A stretch of 64,000 bases of DNA, from positions 62,001-126,000 of the forward strand of contig JACGCN010000065.1 in NCBI GenBank assembly GCA_014905825.1, written 5' to 3'. Numbering within the stretch: the first letter of the stretch is position 1; every line of letters starts with the position of its first letter. The notes under the pieces are model-generated. The model worked only from the letters and a program-made list of their open reading frames with translations. It was not told the DNA's origin and ran no database searches. This stretch comes from Lyophyllum atratum (lineage: Eukaryota; Basidiomycota; Agaricomycetes; Agaricales; Lyophyllaceae). This document shows positions 33,647-46,670 of this stretch, in pieces. Position numbers and translations under genes: made by a program.

Positions 33647-35061
33647 ATGTCTGATTTTCAGCGCGAAACTACCACAGGTGCGAGTATGGCATGGAGCTGA
33701 AACTTTCATTTGCCAGATATTTCGGCATCATCTCATCATCTTATGGGCAGATGCTACCTACAAAGACCTAATCCATTACTTTAAATACGCGTCTTGCGCT
33801 TATAATATCCTCTGCCCACGTCCCAATGGAAAGACTCTCGTCCTACAGGTCTGTCGTCCCCATCATTGTTGCTTAGGTTCCCAGGAGGCTCACTTCGGCA
33901 GTTCTCCAACGCGATGACGGACATTCAAGGGTTCGTCGCGAGAGATTCGAGTCGGGGTGAAATAATTGTTGCTCTTCGCGGCAGGTGAGCTCTGGGATCG
34001 TCCATCCCTTCTTTCAAATGACTTTGATTGTTCGCAGTGTCTCTATTGTCGATTTCTTGATGGACACGCAAATCTTTCTCGTGCCATTCGTGACACCTGG
34101 AGTCTCGGCACCATGTAAGGATTTCGATTCTTTGCATCTCTCGAGTGTCATACCCAAGCCTTATATTCCCCTATTAGCCGGCACTCGCGTGCATAACGGA
34201 TTTCTTCTCGCGTGAGGAATTTGACCATGCCTTCAACTTCGCGAAACCCATCATCATTCCAGCTGGGATTCAGTTGTCATACAGGTTCTTGCTATCGTAA
34301 CCCAACAGCTCAAGTCACACCCGGGATTCTCTCTCGTGACTGTAGGGCATTCTCTGGGAGGGGCTCTGTCTACTCTCGCGGCTGTAACTTTGAAACACAA
34401 CTTTCCTAAGACGTAAGTCACAGGTCGTGACATAGCTCGACGTTTTCCTTATGCAAGTGCCGCAGCGAAGTCAGAAATTATACCTACGGCGCTCCAAGGA
34501 TCGGTGTACGTCCTGACCAAGCGAACTCCATGAAATCCGCCCTGAGGCCTCGCAGAATAAGATATTTGCAGAGTTTGTGAACGCCGACTTCGGTCCTCGA
34601 GCATTCCGAGGTTAGCCAGCCCTTTTATTCAGTATTTACTTACTCGTGGCTCATCACATATAAAAGTGGTACACACAACTGACGGGTATGTTACGTTTGG
34701 CCTTCGTACCCCAAGTGGCATCACAGACGAGAGACACTAGAGTGCCTACGATCATACCAACCTTTTTAGGATACCACCACCATGGTAGATGGCCATACTA
34801 TTCCTCATTCCTGGAACTCAGACATTCATCAGGGATTGAATACTGGGCACATGCGGATCCTGCGTCCAAGGACACGACGTTCAAGTGCTCGGCCGATGGT
34901 GAAGACCCATGTTGCTCGGCTTCGATTCCTTCGCGGGGCATCACTCCAGCTCATGTTACGGTGCGTCTCCTTGCTTTTTCCTCATCCAGCTTTGCACCTC
35001 ATCGTTGTATCTACATATATAGTACTTCGGTATCCCAGTTTCGACGCCATTTTGTCTATGA
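33647..35061 (+). CDS. Class-3 lipase (Lipase_3 family), intron-dense
   Basis: Twelve exons can be joined with every phase closing: 33647-33677, 33751-33848, 33902-33984, 34038-34114, 34178-34211, 34263-34412, 34466-34505, 34556-34610, 34667-34685, 34741-34784, 34833-34960 and 35023-35061 (265 residues). The fold is an alpha/beta hydrolase: YKDLIHYFKYASCAYNILC, GEIIVALRGS, the nucleophile elbow VTVGHSLGGALS, YTYGAPRIGN, then the aspartate in HTTDGVPTIIP and the histidine in GYHHHGIEYW. Cysteines in FKCSADGEDPCCS fit a disulphide near the end. Such enzymes hydrolyse triacylglycerol or aryl esters and are usually secreted. This start (MSDFQRETTT) has no signal peptide, so either the protein is intracellular or an upstream signal exon was missed. 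Confidence 0.85.
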
Positions 35062-36040
35062 AAAATGATTCATTATGTGTGACCATTCGTATTGCATACC
35101 TCCAGTGACAAGACACTCTCGAGACCTGGTGTTCATTCCTGCGGCGATGAAATGAGTGATCAACATCCTCATCGTGACACCGGAGGAAGACGACACGGTC
35201 CTTCACGTCGACAAACCAAATATAACCGGGCGTCTGTCGGAGGACATGGTGTTGAACATCCTAGCCAACGGTTCAAGTTGAGACCAGTGGGGCCTGCATT
35301 TGCCCCAAGACAAGCTCTGCTGGCATGAGGCCATCATATCAGCAGCGATGTCGTCTGTCGACCGATTTCGACCAAAATTCCCAGTGGAAGGTCTGTGATA
35401 GTAATCTAAATAAATTGATTCCCCGAGATGTGTCTTCTGGGAATGCCGAGCCATGGCCCGTAGCAGCTGCTGAGGATATGATCGTAAGATTGTCAATGCC
35501 ACCAAGGTTATTTATTTCTCTGTCCTGCGCCTGGACGGACAAACCAAAGTGATGATAGTTTAAAAAAATCAGATGACGGTGATGTTTATCATTTTTGAAC
35601 GAGAAAACCTGAGGCCTTCAGTAGAGTAAGCGCAGCTTTATATAGCACTGAGGTAACCGTCTTACTATCAGTTCCAGTGGAGTCTCGACCAACTTGCTCG
35701 CTGGTGTTCAGGCTTGTTCAGTCACTAGGATTGAGGGTCGTCGACGGTGGCCCGGGCCGCAGTGTCCGAGTCTGATCACATTCACGTGACGTTGGTTCAA
35801 CACCAGTGATTCGGGGATAGCAAGCCACTCTTCTTCCTACCGCCCTCCCCATCCCCTCTCCTCCATTTACGCGTCGAAACGACTCACATTGCGATCCAAA
35901 TTCTTAAGGATTTGACTGAACACGGTATGGTGTCAAATTTCTGCTGTTTTGCGCACTTGACAGCTCATTTTTGGTTATAGAAACCCCACGCTCACTACTG
36001 ACGACTTTTCCCAGCTACTGCATAATAAAACCTCAGCCCA
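35062..36040. other. Intergenic; no gene seen
   Basis: This holds the 3' flank of the lipase and the promoter of the membrane protein at 36041. It contains CACGTGA at about 35784 (an E-box core), a CT-rich stretch at 35828-35865 and no credible frame. Confidence 0.45.
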
Positions 36041-38669
36041 ATGGCTGCTCCCACTCAGGAATATCCCCCATGGTTGACACCTGTACCAAGTGTAATTTTC
36101 GATGGTAATGGCATACCAATAACCACTTCGACGACGGTGCTATATTTGCCATTGACCTACTATGGACCAAGTGTAAGTGGCACATACGACGAAGCTAGGT
36201 GCGGGCTAATAGTCTGTACAGATACCACTCAACCCGGACTGGACCTATGGTGGCCTGACATCACCAGCATCAACGAATTTACCATCCACATCCTCTGGGA
36301 TTTCCATTACGACAACTGCGATACCTTCCTCCTTACCCACGACACTCACCGCATCTACCTCATCTACCTTGCTTACCTCATCTACATCCGCCGCGACACC
36401 TACCTCCTTCCCGTCTTCTGTATCTTTATCAACCTCATCACTGACTTCTATTCCATCCGCATCATCCACCCCTTCTCCCGGCCCAGTCGGCTCCGCCCAC
36501 CTCTCGCGCGGCCAGCTCATCGGGGTTATCATTGCCAGCATCCTTGGCGTTATATTCATCTTCATTCTCGGGATCCTCCTCTTCCTCTGCTGCAAAGGCC
36601 GCAGAAACCGTCGTGACGAGGAGCCTTCATTCACGCCTGTGGCCCGTGGGGTCAATGATAGCTTCGAAATCGTTGGAGCTGACGGCCGCACTACCTGGGC
36701 TGAACGATCACCACGTCATAGTGGCGAAGAGGGTGACACTTTCCTGCGGCGCAGCGGCGCAGGCACTCCCACCCAACCCCCCGATCCCGAGATGGGTGGC
36801 AGGTCTGTTGTGCCCCCATACGTAGGCATCCCACGGGTTCCCGTCCCGGGCACTGGTAGTCAATCCTCTGGGGGCTCATCTGCCACCAATCATTCTGGCT
36901 ATGGCACCCTCATCGAACGTCCGACCTTGAACCTGCTGCCGAGCACCGCTGAGGAGCTCCATCGACAACGAGTCGGTGGTCAAATTCTGTCCCCAGAGGA
37001 GCTTCAACGATTGGACCAAGAGGATGTGCTCCCTGAGAATGCCAATTACTCGCCTCTGCTTCCCCCACCTCGTCTGATTGACCCTGACCTTGGTTGGGGA
37101 CTCGCTCCTAAATCCGATCTCCTTCCCTTCGCCCACAAGTCTTCACAGTCCTCCATCTCCGCGTACCCGGACGCAGACGAGGCTGCAACACTGCTTACTG
37201 CGCGTCGGGTTCGAGCGGAGGATCTCACACCCCGGTCCCCGCCTCGCCTAACTCACCCCCTCAGGGAGAGTAGTTCGCACCGGAACAGCGGCGGGTTATT
37301 CCACAGCCTGGGCCTGGACCGTCTAAGTTGGTTCAAGAACATTGGTAGCAGCTCCCAACGTAACTCCCGTACCAACTCCTTCCTTGCCTCGCCCCTCAAC
37401 GATGATGATCTCGAAATCGGTGTAGCACTGCTTGGCCCGGGGTCCCCAGAGATGTCCGAGACGCAGACCTCTCGGAGGCTAGGTCTCGGCCTGGGCTTTG
37501 ACGGCGAACGCCCTGTCTCGACCGCCAGCGCTCGAAGCGTTGGTACTATCTACCACGATGCCCACTCCTCGCTACCCGGCACGCCCGTTTCTGGCGGGAC
37601 TCCCATTGCACCCTTACCAAGAGCATTGACACCCTCTCGACCCGCCCCCCAGCAATCAGGCTGGCCTTCAAGCTCTACCGTCGCCCTTGCTGCTCCACCC
37701 ATGCCAGACCTTCCTGCCACATCCCACTCTTACTCCACCAGCACCACGAACGTCAACCACGGCCTCTCACTGGATTACGATATCCTAGACACGCCTGCGC
37801 CTGCTTCGGTCTCGCCGTTTGCGTCCTCATCTACGTCGTCGATGTCATCTCTCCGGGAGACGACTACGGGCAGTAGCAATGGGATATCGGCGCACCCTTT
37901 CCCGCCCGGTCTCGGTATCGTGGCCAACAAGTCTTGGACAGATGAATCTTCCACGATCACACATATTGGCGCGCCAGTTTCGATTCTGTCGAACCAGGAC
38001 ACGGCTGCCGCGATCTCCATTGACGTTCTTGAGGAAGAGCCTCCTGTTGCTGGAGAGGGGTGGAGGTCCTTAGCCGAACAGGGTATCATGGGCGGTCGAC
38101 GGACGACTTTCGGCCAGGTAACACTTCCCTTTTCAACCCTCACCCACGACTATCTTGCTGACGCGTTCCCACTACAGTTCGTTCCACCTCCCGCCGGCCT
38201 CTCTTCAGAAGAAGCCTCTCTCTATTCCATGCGCACCCACCTCAGCCCAACTCACAGCCGCTCCACGGGCTCCGCCCCCGCCTCCTCCCGACGCGACCTC
38301 TCCGGCTCCGCCTCATCCCGCCCCTCTGCCTTCTCCGTCGCAGCACACACCCACAGCAGCAGCGGTGGACACTCACTAGCCTACTCTGGTAGCATTTCCT
38401 CTGACCTGCGTAAACGTGGCTCGCCCGCTATGTCGGCGTTTGGCCCCCGTTCGCGCAGCCCGACGGCGGTGGGCGGTTCGGTGCTTAGTGCGCCGCCGAC
38501 GGCTCATTTTGTACCGGAGAGGGCGGGCACGCATAGGATGGTGGCGTCGTTGGATATGGATGATCTTGGGAGGGAGGAGATGTCGTCGCCTGAGCCGACG
38601 AGTCCGCTGTCGCAGCTTTCGAGTGCGCCGTGGGCGGCGGGGCTGGATAGTAATTGGACCCCTGCGTGA
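36041..38669 (+). CDS. Single-pass membrane protein with Ser/Thr-rich ectodomain
   Basis: Two exons (36041-36172, 36222-38669) with a 49-nt intron (GTAAGT..TACAG) give 859 residues. The first ~140 residues are a Ser/Thr/Pro-rich, mucin-like segment (TASTSSTLLTSSTS, SIPSASSTPSPG) likely to be O-glycosylated. One hydrophobic helix follows (LIGVIIASILGVIFIFILG, about residues 144-168), then the stop-transfer charge cluster KGRRNRRDEE. The ~690-residue cytoplasmic tail is Ser/Pro-rich with a few ordered blocks (SADAF-like YLADAFPLQFVPPP). No signal peptide is clear at the N terminus (MAAPTQEYPPWL). This architecture is shared by fungal wall-sensor or polarity proteins such as the Mid2/Wsc and Skg6/Axl2-like groups, but no specific domain proves membership, so the function is unknown. 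Confidence 0.75.
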
Positions 38670-39206
38670 GCTGTTGCTCGTGGCTTGTAGTGGTTCAGTG
38701 GTGTGCATTCTCGAGGTCTAGCGATGGGTCCCCGGATGGCTGTTCGCCTCGGTGAATGTGTCCGTACTAGGGTGCGCGTGGCGGACCTTACGAGCTGATT
38801 CGGCGTCACCGATTTTTCTTGGTCGAGGTTCTTGGATCATCGCTCCATGCTCGTGCGTTTACGTGGGATTTGTTTATATACCTTACTTGCTCATTGTATC
38901 TTGTCATCATCTAACGACCATTATGCCACGACGAGCTACATACATACTCCTGTGTAGCACATATCACATACATAGCCTGTTTTTGCGTAGAGCTATGCAT
39001 ATGCAATTGATTTTTGGATTATTCAAGTCGCTGGCTACTTGGAATGAGGCTGGTATGGAGCTGCGAAGTGGACCTCTGTCCTGCTTAAGGAACAGATATG
39101 CTTTGTGAAGGGACGCTTTTCGCGGGACGTTTCCCTAGAATTTGTACAGGATATATTCCTCCTATTAAAACGACATGCCGAAATTTGCGCTGCCTCTATC
39201 CTCTAT
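38670..39206. other. Convergent 3' flanks
   Basis: Both neighbours end here (plus-strand stop 38669, minus-strand stop 39207). The sequence becomes AT-rich after 38860 and shows no gene. Confidence 0.55.
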
Positions 39207-41090
39207 CTATGCCTTCTGCGATCTCAGATTTTTAGGCAGCAAAAACGTGAGGCGGAGGGTAAGGAACGTGCATCCCAAAAGGACATAGTAAACCATATTT
39301 CCTCCAGCGAGATTATGTTGAAGGGATATAGAGAATAAAGACGATGCGACTGCGGGGCCGATAGATCTTGCGAAGCAGCCTAAGGCCTGTGCAAGACCAT
39401 TCGTAGCACCCAAAGAAGCCCGGCTGGGCGCGCTATCCACAATGATTATCTGGATGGACCCTAGCAGACCCGTAAGACACGGGAAACGCCGAGCGACGGG
39501 TGAGGTTTTCACGTACCATACCCCATGCCATTCGTCAAACGGAACAGGAGCTGCGGCACTATGACCGCCCACACCTTTCCGTCTACCCGGCCTGCCTTGC
39601 GAGCAAAATAGCCCAACAGCGGATAGAGGCCGATGTTGCCAATATAACTGATTGTCGCAACAATGCACATCGCCCTCGGACCGAACCTCCGAATGAGCCG
39701 TCCGAGGAAAGTGAGCTGGACGATGGCGTTGAAGAAGCCGAACGCACTCAGGATTATCCCGATGCGATAAGGGTCGAGGCCAAGGCCACCGACTGGGATG
39801 GAGGTGGAGTACATGAGAGGCAGGAGAACTTGGCTGCTCATGTCTACGAAGGCGAGGACCATGTAGACGAGGAGAGGTATCATAACCTGGGGAATAAGTA
39901 GGGCGCTAAACGGTGGTGGTGTTCCCGTCTTTGCAGCCTCTCCGTCTGCCGAGCGGGCTGGTCCATGTAGCTCTTCGGGTATATTGCCAGACCCATAACT
40001 TGGGGTATCACCGGCGAGGAGAGGCGTTGAAGAACCGGGATCAGAATTGGAGGTATCGAGGGTATCTTCTGTGCGCTTTTCCCTTTTCTGTTTCGCAACC
40101 GCTGACGGCAAAGTCTGGAGGAAGATATATGGATAGAGATCACACTTCAGATACACGGTGACTGACCTCCTTCAATCCGAGAAAGCCGATCACACCAGGT
40201 AGTAAGGCGAGCAATCCTGCCACGGCGCAAGGAAGGAAATATGGGTGGGCATGGAAGAAATCGATCTTTCCAAATAGTTGGGGCCATCTTTTAGCAGGTT
40301 CCGCGAGAAGTCCACCGAAGATTGGTCTATAAGTGGATGGAGATTCGTCAAAAGGGAAACAGTCATGTTTGAATTAGAACGCACCCAATAGTCGTACCAA
40401 GGCTCCACATTAACGGTATCGTCGCAAATGCGTCTGCGATATTCGTAGCATCTGTAATCTGTAATGCGATGAAGCATCAACACATTGGCCACATCACTGG
40501 CAGGCAGAAGATATCTCAGACCTCAGCGATCACAGTTTTCGAGACTCCTGCGTAGTACCGGGTTAGTCATATGGTGGGAAAGCAATGTTGGAAAAAGGTT
40601 TTTACCAATGTTGCCATTGAATACACCCTGGGCACATCGAGAAACAACCAGCGTCCAGTACTTCGATGAAGCACCGAAGCTCAGCATGGCAAGCGCAAGG
40701 CCAATCGGACCAAGCAGAAGAATCGGTCGTCTCCCGATTCTATCTGACGCCCATCCCCAGTGGAAGACAGTTACAGCCTCTGCAAAAAAGAAGGCAGACC
40801 CCTGCGGATCGCCATATGTCAGTGGGGAAGAATCTCGAAGCCATGTTTCAGAAACGTACAATGATCCCAGCATAATATCCAGTTCTACGTTCGTCTCCAC
40901 CGATTACACCTGTGTCGCGCACGAATTGGTTCACGAAAGGATAGATGACTGTGGCAGTCACAGGCTCGGCGAATTGTATCAGTAGAACGATGAACAGCTG
41001 AAATTTGGGTAATGGCGTCCGTTTGGTGATGGGCTGTTCTTCCTCAGAGGCTTCGTCCCGCATCCTGGGCGATGGCGATGGAGATGCCAT
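39207..41090 (-). CDS. MFS transporter, DHA1/ZIFL-like
   Basis: From ATG 41090 (MASPSPSPRMRDEASEEEQP) to TAG 39207, with at least six short introns. Helix 1 reads FQLFIVLLIQFAEPVTATVI. After the first intron the family block is SAFFFAEAVTVFHWG, then ASDRIGRRPILLLGP, a perfect MFS motif A. Further blocks are VVSRCAQGVFNGNIG, ITDATNIADAFATIPLMWSL and PYFLPCAVAGLLALL. A hydrophilic loop rich in Ser, Thr and Glu (about 40120-39930) separates the two six-helix halves. The second half holds FVDMSSQVLLPLMYS and LGATNGLAQALGCFARSIGP. Relatives are proton-coupled exporters (fungal DHA1, plant ZIFL1) for metals, drugs or small organics; the substrate here is unknown. Confidence 0.87.
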
Positions 41091-42003
41091 GTCGGTTGGC
41101 GCTATCCCCTTGAAATCCTTATAGCAGGATCAAGGTGGGTTGACGTGAGTCATGGTTGAGTAAGAATTGATGAAACGTTCAGCCATCCTGGCTCTCCATC
41201 ACAGTGTAAGAGGGAATTCGGGTTCCCGAGTGCAAAATTTTTCTCAGTCTGTGATAGTAAAATCGATCACATGCGTTTCTTGCTCGCTTCCCAAGTATAC
41301 TGGTCTATGCATACCTTTAACATACCCAGCTGAGGAGCATTCGCGTACAACTTATATCATGGTATGTGGAACAGAAGAATGGTATTGACGCCTTGAACCA
41401 ATGGATGTGATCCAAGGAAAGTTCGGGGTCGCTGTTTGGTCTAAGGGCTATTCCGCGATAAAGGAAACAACCATCCGCAGCCTGATCCGTAGACCGCGGC
41501 GTCGTTTCGGTGTCGTTCAATGGCGATTTCTTAAATTTTAAAGATATAAAAGCACACCAAAAGACGGTGCGAGGCACAAATAACAAATAGTATTCGCATT
41601 ATATCAAAGCCACGTAATGTTCCTACCAATAGTCATACAATTTAGTTTCTTCGAAGAACGAAGTTGGACTTAGCAAGATAGCGATGCGACAAACAGAGCG
41701 GGGACAGATGCGAGGACATAGCAACGAAGATGCGGAGTATAGCAAAGGAAGATGCGGAGTATAGCAAACATGAGATAGTGGGAAAAATATGACATGGAGT
41801 GTGAAGGACTTGAGACAGAGTGTTCCAGAAAAAGGCGAAGCATAGGGGATAGGTGTACGAGACGAAGACATAATCCGGTCAAGGCAATGATATGATACCA
41901 CTGTCGTTGAAAATCTAGATAGCGAGGTAACTGCGCGTCAACACATGGGCCTGCAAGTAATGCTTGGAAAGATTAACTCACTTTAGCGATGACGAATGGC
42001 CAT
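41091..42003. other. Intergenic; short tandem repeat only
   Basis: This holds the promoter of the MFS gene and the 3' flank of the forkhead gene. No frame has features. A 22-bp tandem duplication at 41726-41769 is listed separately. Confidence 0.5.
41726..41769. repeat. 22-bp tandem duplication
   Basis: Two head-to-tail copies of GAAGATGCGGAGTATAGCAA plus two bases (AG, then AC) differ only at the last base. This is most simply replication slippage in a non-coding region. Confidence 0.85.
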
Positions 42004-43808
42004 CTAATTGTATCCTCGGCGCATCCCTTTATCCATCCTGCGGGAACCTCGAGCCCTCCCGGAGTCTTCGTCGACGTCCATGGCGCCTTGCTCTTGGTAT
42101 TGACCATACTCGTACCCATGGCGGCGTTGTCCATCATCGGTGCCCGGCATCGAATGATAATTGTGCATTCCAGGCAAGGGAGAAGTTGCGGACCTCGTCA
42201 AGCCTTGGCGACTGCCAGGCCGGTTACCCATGGTAGGAAGGCTTTGCATGCGCGGGACCGGATCCTGACCGAAGTTGCGCATAGGACCGGGTGGTGGGAA
42301 GCTCGGCTGGCCGAAGACAACTCCAGGATTGAAGGAGTCGCTGTTGGACATCGGACCCCCGCCGAACGAAGACCCGGGCTGAGGGCCGGGAGCGTAAGGT
42401 GAAGCTTGTGCGCTGTGTTGTGGGATTGGAGACGATCGGACCAGTCGGCCGCCAGGATGACCTTGGGTGTAAACGTCCTCGTCGTCCTCGGCCAACTGGT
42501 CAACTTCATCTTCGGGCTTGGCTCGTTCTTTCGAGGTCTTGCCCCTGCGTTTACGTGGGCGCTTCTGACCGTAGCCGTCAGCGTTGGTGAGAGTCCAGTA
42601 GCCACCCTTTCCGGGCTCCGCGACGGGTCGGCCGTTGTGGCGGAATATGCATTCGAGTGACAGGTTATGACGTAGAGAGCCCTGAAAGATGCCTCGAGCG
42701 TTAAATTGAATCGTCACTTCAAATTATTTAAGCGCGCACCTGCCACTTCTTCTTCTCTTCTTCAGATTGATTCCTATACCAGGCGAACCGTTGCTCTATG
42801 TTCTCGTAGATTTCTTGAAGGGACAGCCGCTTATAAGGACTACCGAATATGGCCAACGACGCGAGAAGCTTGTATGTTAGAGGCGGCCGCGCGCCTGGCG
42901 AAGGTTCAGGTAGTGCCCATAGGTTGACAGGTCCGTTGCGTGGTAACGCAGGAATCTCTTGCCTCAAATAATCCTCAATGGGCAGATGCGGAAGCGCTTC
43001 TCTGGGACTAAGGGACAGGGTGGTAGACTCGTATTTCATATTCGTGCTGCCATCGGATGAAGATGAAGGCGACGGCGAGTCAAATGGGGGCTGGTTGGCG
43101 GACCCGGCAGGCCAGTATGACGTCGGCCCAGTGGATGAGCGATAGTCAGGGAAGTTGGTAGAAGAGGCGTGAGGTGGGCTGGGTTGGAATGACTGGGCGT
43201 GCGATTGCGGCATAGAGGGGTCCCTCCTCGTCCCCCGACGAGAGAGACCAGAATCGACCCCCATGAATCGCTGATCCATAGGATGCGCTGATATGTTGTC
43301 TCGGTAGCCTTGGAAAGCAGGATCGGGGCTACTGAACTGTCCTCCGGCACCATATTGGTCATGGGGACGAGACGCTTGGCCACTCTGTACGTTTGCAGGA
43401 TATCCGGGAGCAGGAGCGTAGTTTCCGGCGGGAGAGACGTTGATGCCTGAAAAATCATACGAGGGGTCCTATGACCACATTTTAATTATCAAAATTGGAC
43501 GTGTGCGCCACATAATAGAAAGACCATACCTGGCCCTGGTCAGGAGAGATGCGCTGGTCCCGTACATTTCGACGTTGCGACTGGGAACTTTGCGACGGTA
43601 ATAAGGGACCGCCAGAGTGGAGACTCAACGCATCTGGCACCCTGTGACTCCCAGATATGTGTCCATGAGGTCCTCCGTGGCCACCGGTGGGCGGCCCATA
43701 GGAGGTATCGTCTGACCCTAGATTATCGAATGTTGGATTGAATGGATGAGACCGCGAGTTAAATTCCTGTCGATTCGGGCGTGACATGTTTTCTACGGAG
43801 ATGGCCAT
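42004..43808 (-). CDS. Forkhead-domain transcription factor
   Basis: Three exons (43808-43530, 43468-42740, 42681-42004; introns 61 and 58 nt) give 561 residues. The DNA-binding domain spans about residues 275-370: RPPLTYKLLASLAIFGSPYK, LSLQEIYENIEQRFAWYRN, then across the second intron KKWQ|GSLRHNLSLECIFRHN, the recognition helix (with the NSLRHNLS pattern reduced to GSLRHNLS), and GKGGYWTLTNADGYG. A basic KRPRKRRGK tail serves as nuclear signal. Flanks are Pro/Ser/Gly-rich and probably disordered. Fungal forkhead factors control cell-cycle gene clusters or development; the exact orthologue is not clear. The first ATG (43808, MAISVEN) is used, but a second at 43787 (MSRPNRQEF) is equally plausible. 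Confidence 0.9.
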
Positions 43809-45877
43809 ACAAGAGAAAAAAAAGACACATGGACCCACAAGACCCCAACAAAGTTAAACGATCCAGGCACCACATGTGTTCGGGACGCGAGGCAATTCGT
43901 TACGTCGACGGAACGAATAATGGGGAAGGGCATCAAGAAAAATATAAACGATATATTAGCGCACTAGCCTGCCGACCCAAGAAAGGAAGGGCGTACCACG
44001 AGAGTGTCACGTAACGTGATCGCGTAGAAGAGATTTGAAAAAGTCGTAGAGGATATGGTAAAATGTCAGAGAAAGAGTGAACTCGAGGTGAGAATGATTG
44101 GAACTCTGTGGGGGAGCTCCTGTTGAGGATATTTCGTCCATACCCCTGCGCTTTTAACGACATCTCAAAGTGTCACGACTAACGCGTAGGTCACCGTTCA
44201 AAATAGCCTTAGATGGATATTTCAGTTGATTGGCAAAAGTGCTTCAAGACCAATCGAGCCTCGGGATTGGGGCCGACCCATATTTTTGGCACGTGAGTTT
44301 CGCGTAGGGTCAGGGCGTGACCTTTGGCAGAGGGTACCCATCTCCTTAAAAGGGTCAGACGCTATCAAATTGCCCAAGAAAGCAACTGCGCGGTTTGTTG
44401 ATCCATCGCCCACAAATCAGGAGTTTTTGATGATTGGTTCGGACCCATTTTTCGAAATCTACTTCATTGGAGAGTACCATCGGTCTCCTGGAAAGGCAAA
44501 TTATGTTGCGTGCGCGCCTGCTTGATTCTCCCTTCGTCGGGCAACCGTAAGTGGGCTAGTTCATGGAGTATGAAGTACGCTTTGACCGATCGTAGTTCTG
44601 TGACGAATCAGATTTCAGAGTTTCTGTGGGCGTGCTGTGGATGTAGTGATGGATATGCAAGCCAAATGAGTAGGCGTTGTTGTGGGCGGGAAGGAGGCGG
44701 GAATGAGGACAGATTGGGATAGCCGGAGATTGCCGCGGTTGAACAAAGTGCTCGCTTCTGGTCACGTAAGCCTATCGAGGTTGGACTATCGCTGGTTGGA
44801 CAAACCCTCCCCTCGAGCTGCCTTCCGCTCTTCGAAAATGTGAAGACAAATGTCGATGCGTATGTTTCCCGAAATTCTCGCCAAAGAAATGCAGGCAGGA
44901 ATATTCTGGCGACTCAGCAGTTTATTATCCAGGGGTGTCATGCATGGTTGTGTGGGTCCCATGAAGAGGTTTGGGTCACGTATACCTCTTGCAGTTGTAG
45001 CTCTGACAATTAGATCGAGATAACATTACTATACCCATCAGCAAGAAAAAGTATGTGTCTCCTTTCTCCTCGTTTTCCTGATCTTATCCAATATTTACTG
45101 TTCATGTCCTCTAGCTTCAGGAGCCCTCACTAGATCTCTGCTCTATCCTTGAAATACAGACGGAATTTACTGGATGTTACTGGATGGGATGCTCAAGCTC
45201 TTTCTCTGATCTTTGCTAAAGACTGGGCACTATCCTGACATGGCTGTGGACAACACCCACAACCGAATCCCGACCACATGTTCAAGCCTCCATGCACGCG
45301 TTCTAATATCCTGAACGCCACAAACCCGCTGATGAAGTGAAATGGGCTCCACCAGCCAAGGCACCTCGAAAGTCTTTCTAGACATCGCCCAGGCCTGGAT
45401 TGTGTGGGCAGGATAATCAACTGGATCAGGTGAATGCTCAGTACAGACCACATCGCATTAATGTACAAGACCTAACTACGCTGGCCTTCACGGCTCTTGG
45501 ACTCCGACTGTCCAAGTTGCGGACTCATATTCTTTGCCTCGGCATACGAATAAGTGAACAACTGGCGTCCAGTGAGGCAACCTTTCTCTCGACGACACTC
45601 TCTTTCATTCAAATTCCCAAGGAAAGTCCTTCCAGCGCATCATGGCGGTACGCAACGTACGCAGACATGGTTTAGAAGCATTGAGGCGAGGTCGTGTTTT
45701 GATAAGATACAAGTAAGGATTTGAGGTAAGAAGTACATGAAGTAGTTATATGGCACGCAGATGTGTATATGTATTGAAACAAGGTAAGTAAGAATGACGA
45801 AAACCGGGGGGAATGAGTATTATAATGGAAGCCAGGAAAAGAGGCGGAAGCACACTGGGGTGAACAAATCAAGAGTC
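43809..45877. other. Long intergenic region; no gene seen
   Basis: About 2 kb with only short frames. Two modest ones (44226-44525 plus, 45193-45468 minus) show no family motif, no splice closure and no start context. The region beside 43809 should hold the forkhead promoter. Confidence 0.45.
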
Positions 45878-46670
45878 CTAAGGCATGATATAATCCAAGT
45901 CACCCTCTTTCACCCGAATTTCGACCACTTCGACCTCATAGTCAGTCAGGGCTGAGTTTGTCGACGATGCAGAGGTCGAGATGAACCCCTTGGAGTTTGG
46001 GGGAGAGGTCGAAGCTACGTCTGCGATTTGGGTGAAGGGGCCCGCAGGAGATACAAGATAGAACAAGGTTAGTAAATGTGAGCGTCAATAAGAGGATTCA
46101 AGATGAAGCGAACGAACATCTGTCTTTGATGTATGGTGGTACAAAGAGGTCCTGTTACGGCTTAGAGTTAGGCCGGGTCCCCTTAGTCTATGGAGCATAG
46201 CAAGGACATACCTGATTCCACACGAATCCCTGACTCCTCTGGATGGTCAAGATGGGCCGTAGGGTATATACGGGCGGACGCTTCCTCCGATGCTGCCTCG
46301 GTGCTTTCTCAGGTTCTTGCTCAATGGCGCGCTGCTTCCCTTTTATGTCTTTCTGAGAATCAGCAGCCTTCTCGTTGACTCCTCCGTCTCCCTCTTCCTC
46401 GATATCCATATCCAGATCGTGGGAGGGATCGTCAACTGGAATGTCGCCGGAGGGTACGGCATGGTCCTTGTCCTCTGAGTCACTCGCTGATTCGAGCCGT
46501 CCATTGCCTCCTGAGTATTCATCGTCGTCCTCAGAGCAGGATTCGGAGCCACTGTCACTGTAGTCATCATCGTCGTACGGGATCTGCTCATAGCATGCCC
46601 ACGTAGGTGGTGATGCTGCTCGACCCATCGTACGCCGGCGAAAATAGTAGGAATTAGCTGTCGTGCTCAT
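45878..46670 (-). CDS. Acidic protein of unknown function
   Basis: Three exons (46670-46212, 46151-46118, 46020-45878) give 211 residues; the introns are 60 and 97 nt. The N-terminal half is strongly acidic and serine-rich (YDDDDYSDSGSESCSEDDDE, MDIEEEGDGG), followed by a basic patch (PRQHRRKRPP). A short folded-looking C-terminal half reads VYTLRPILTIQRSQGFVWNQ, then DLFVPPYIKDR, then YEVEVVEIRVKEGDLDYIMP. There is no membrane segment or catalytic motif. I do not recognise it. The charge pattern and basic cluster suggest a nuclear protein, which is inference only. It is transcribed away from the tRNA-His guanylyltransferase gene from a shared 228-bp spacer. Confidence 0.6.

Noticed and set aside
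36245..36691. A minus-strand frame rich in Asp, Val and Glu opposite the Ser/Thr-rich ectodomain
   Set aside because: It is a compositional shadow of the Ser/Thr codons (TCA/ACC) on the plus strand; the plus-strand frame encodes a clear transmembrane helix.
41726..41769. A CRISPR-like or satellite array
   Set aside because: There are only two adjacent 22-bp copies without spacers in a fungal genome, so it is a simple slippage duplication.
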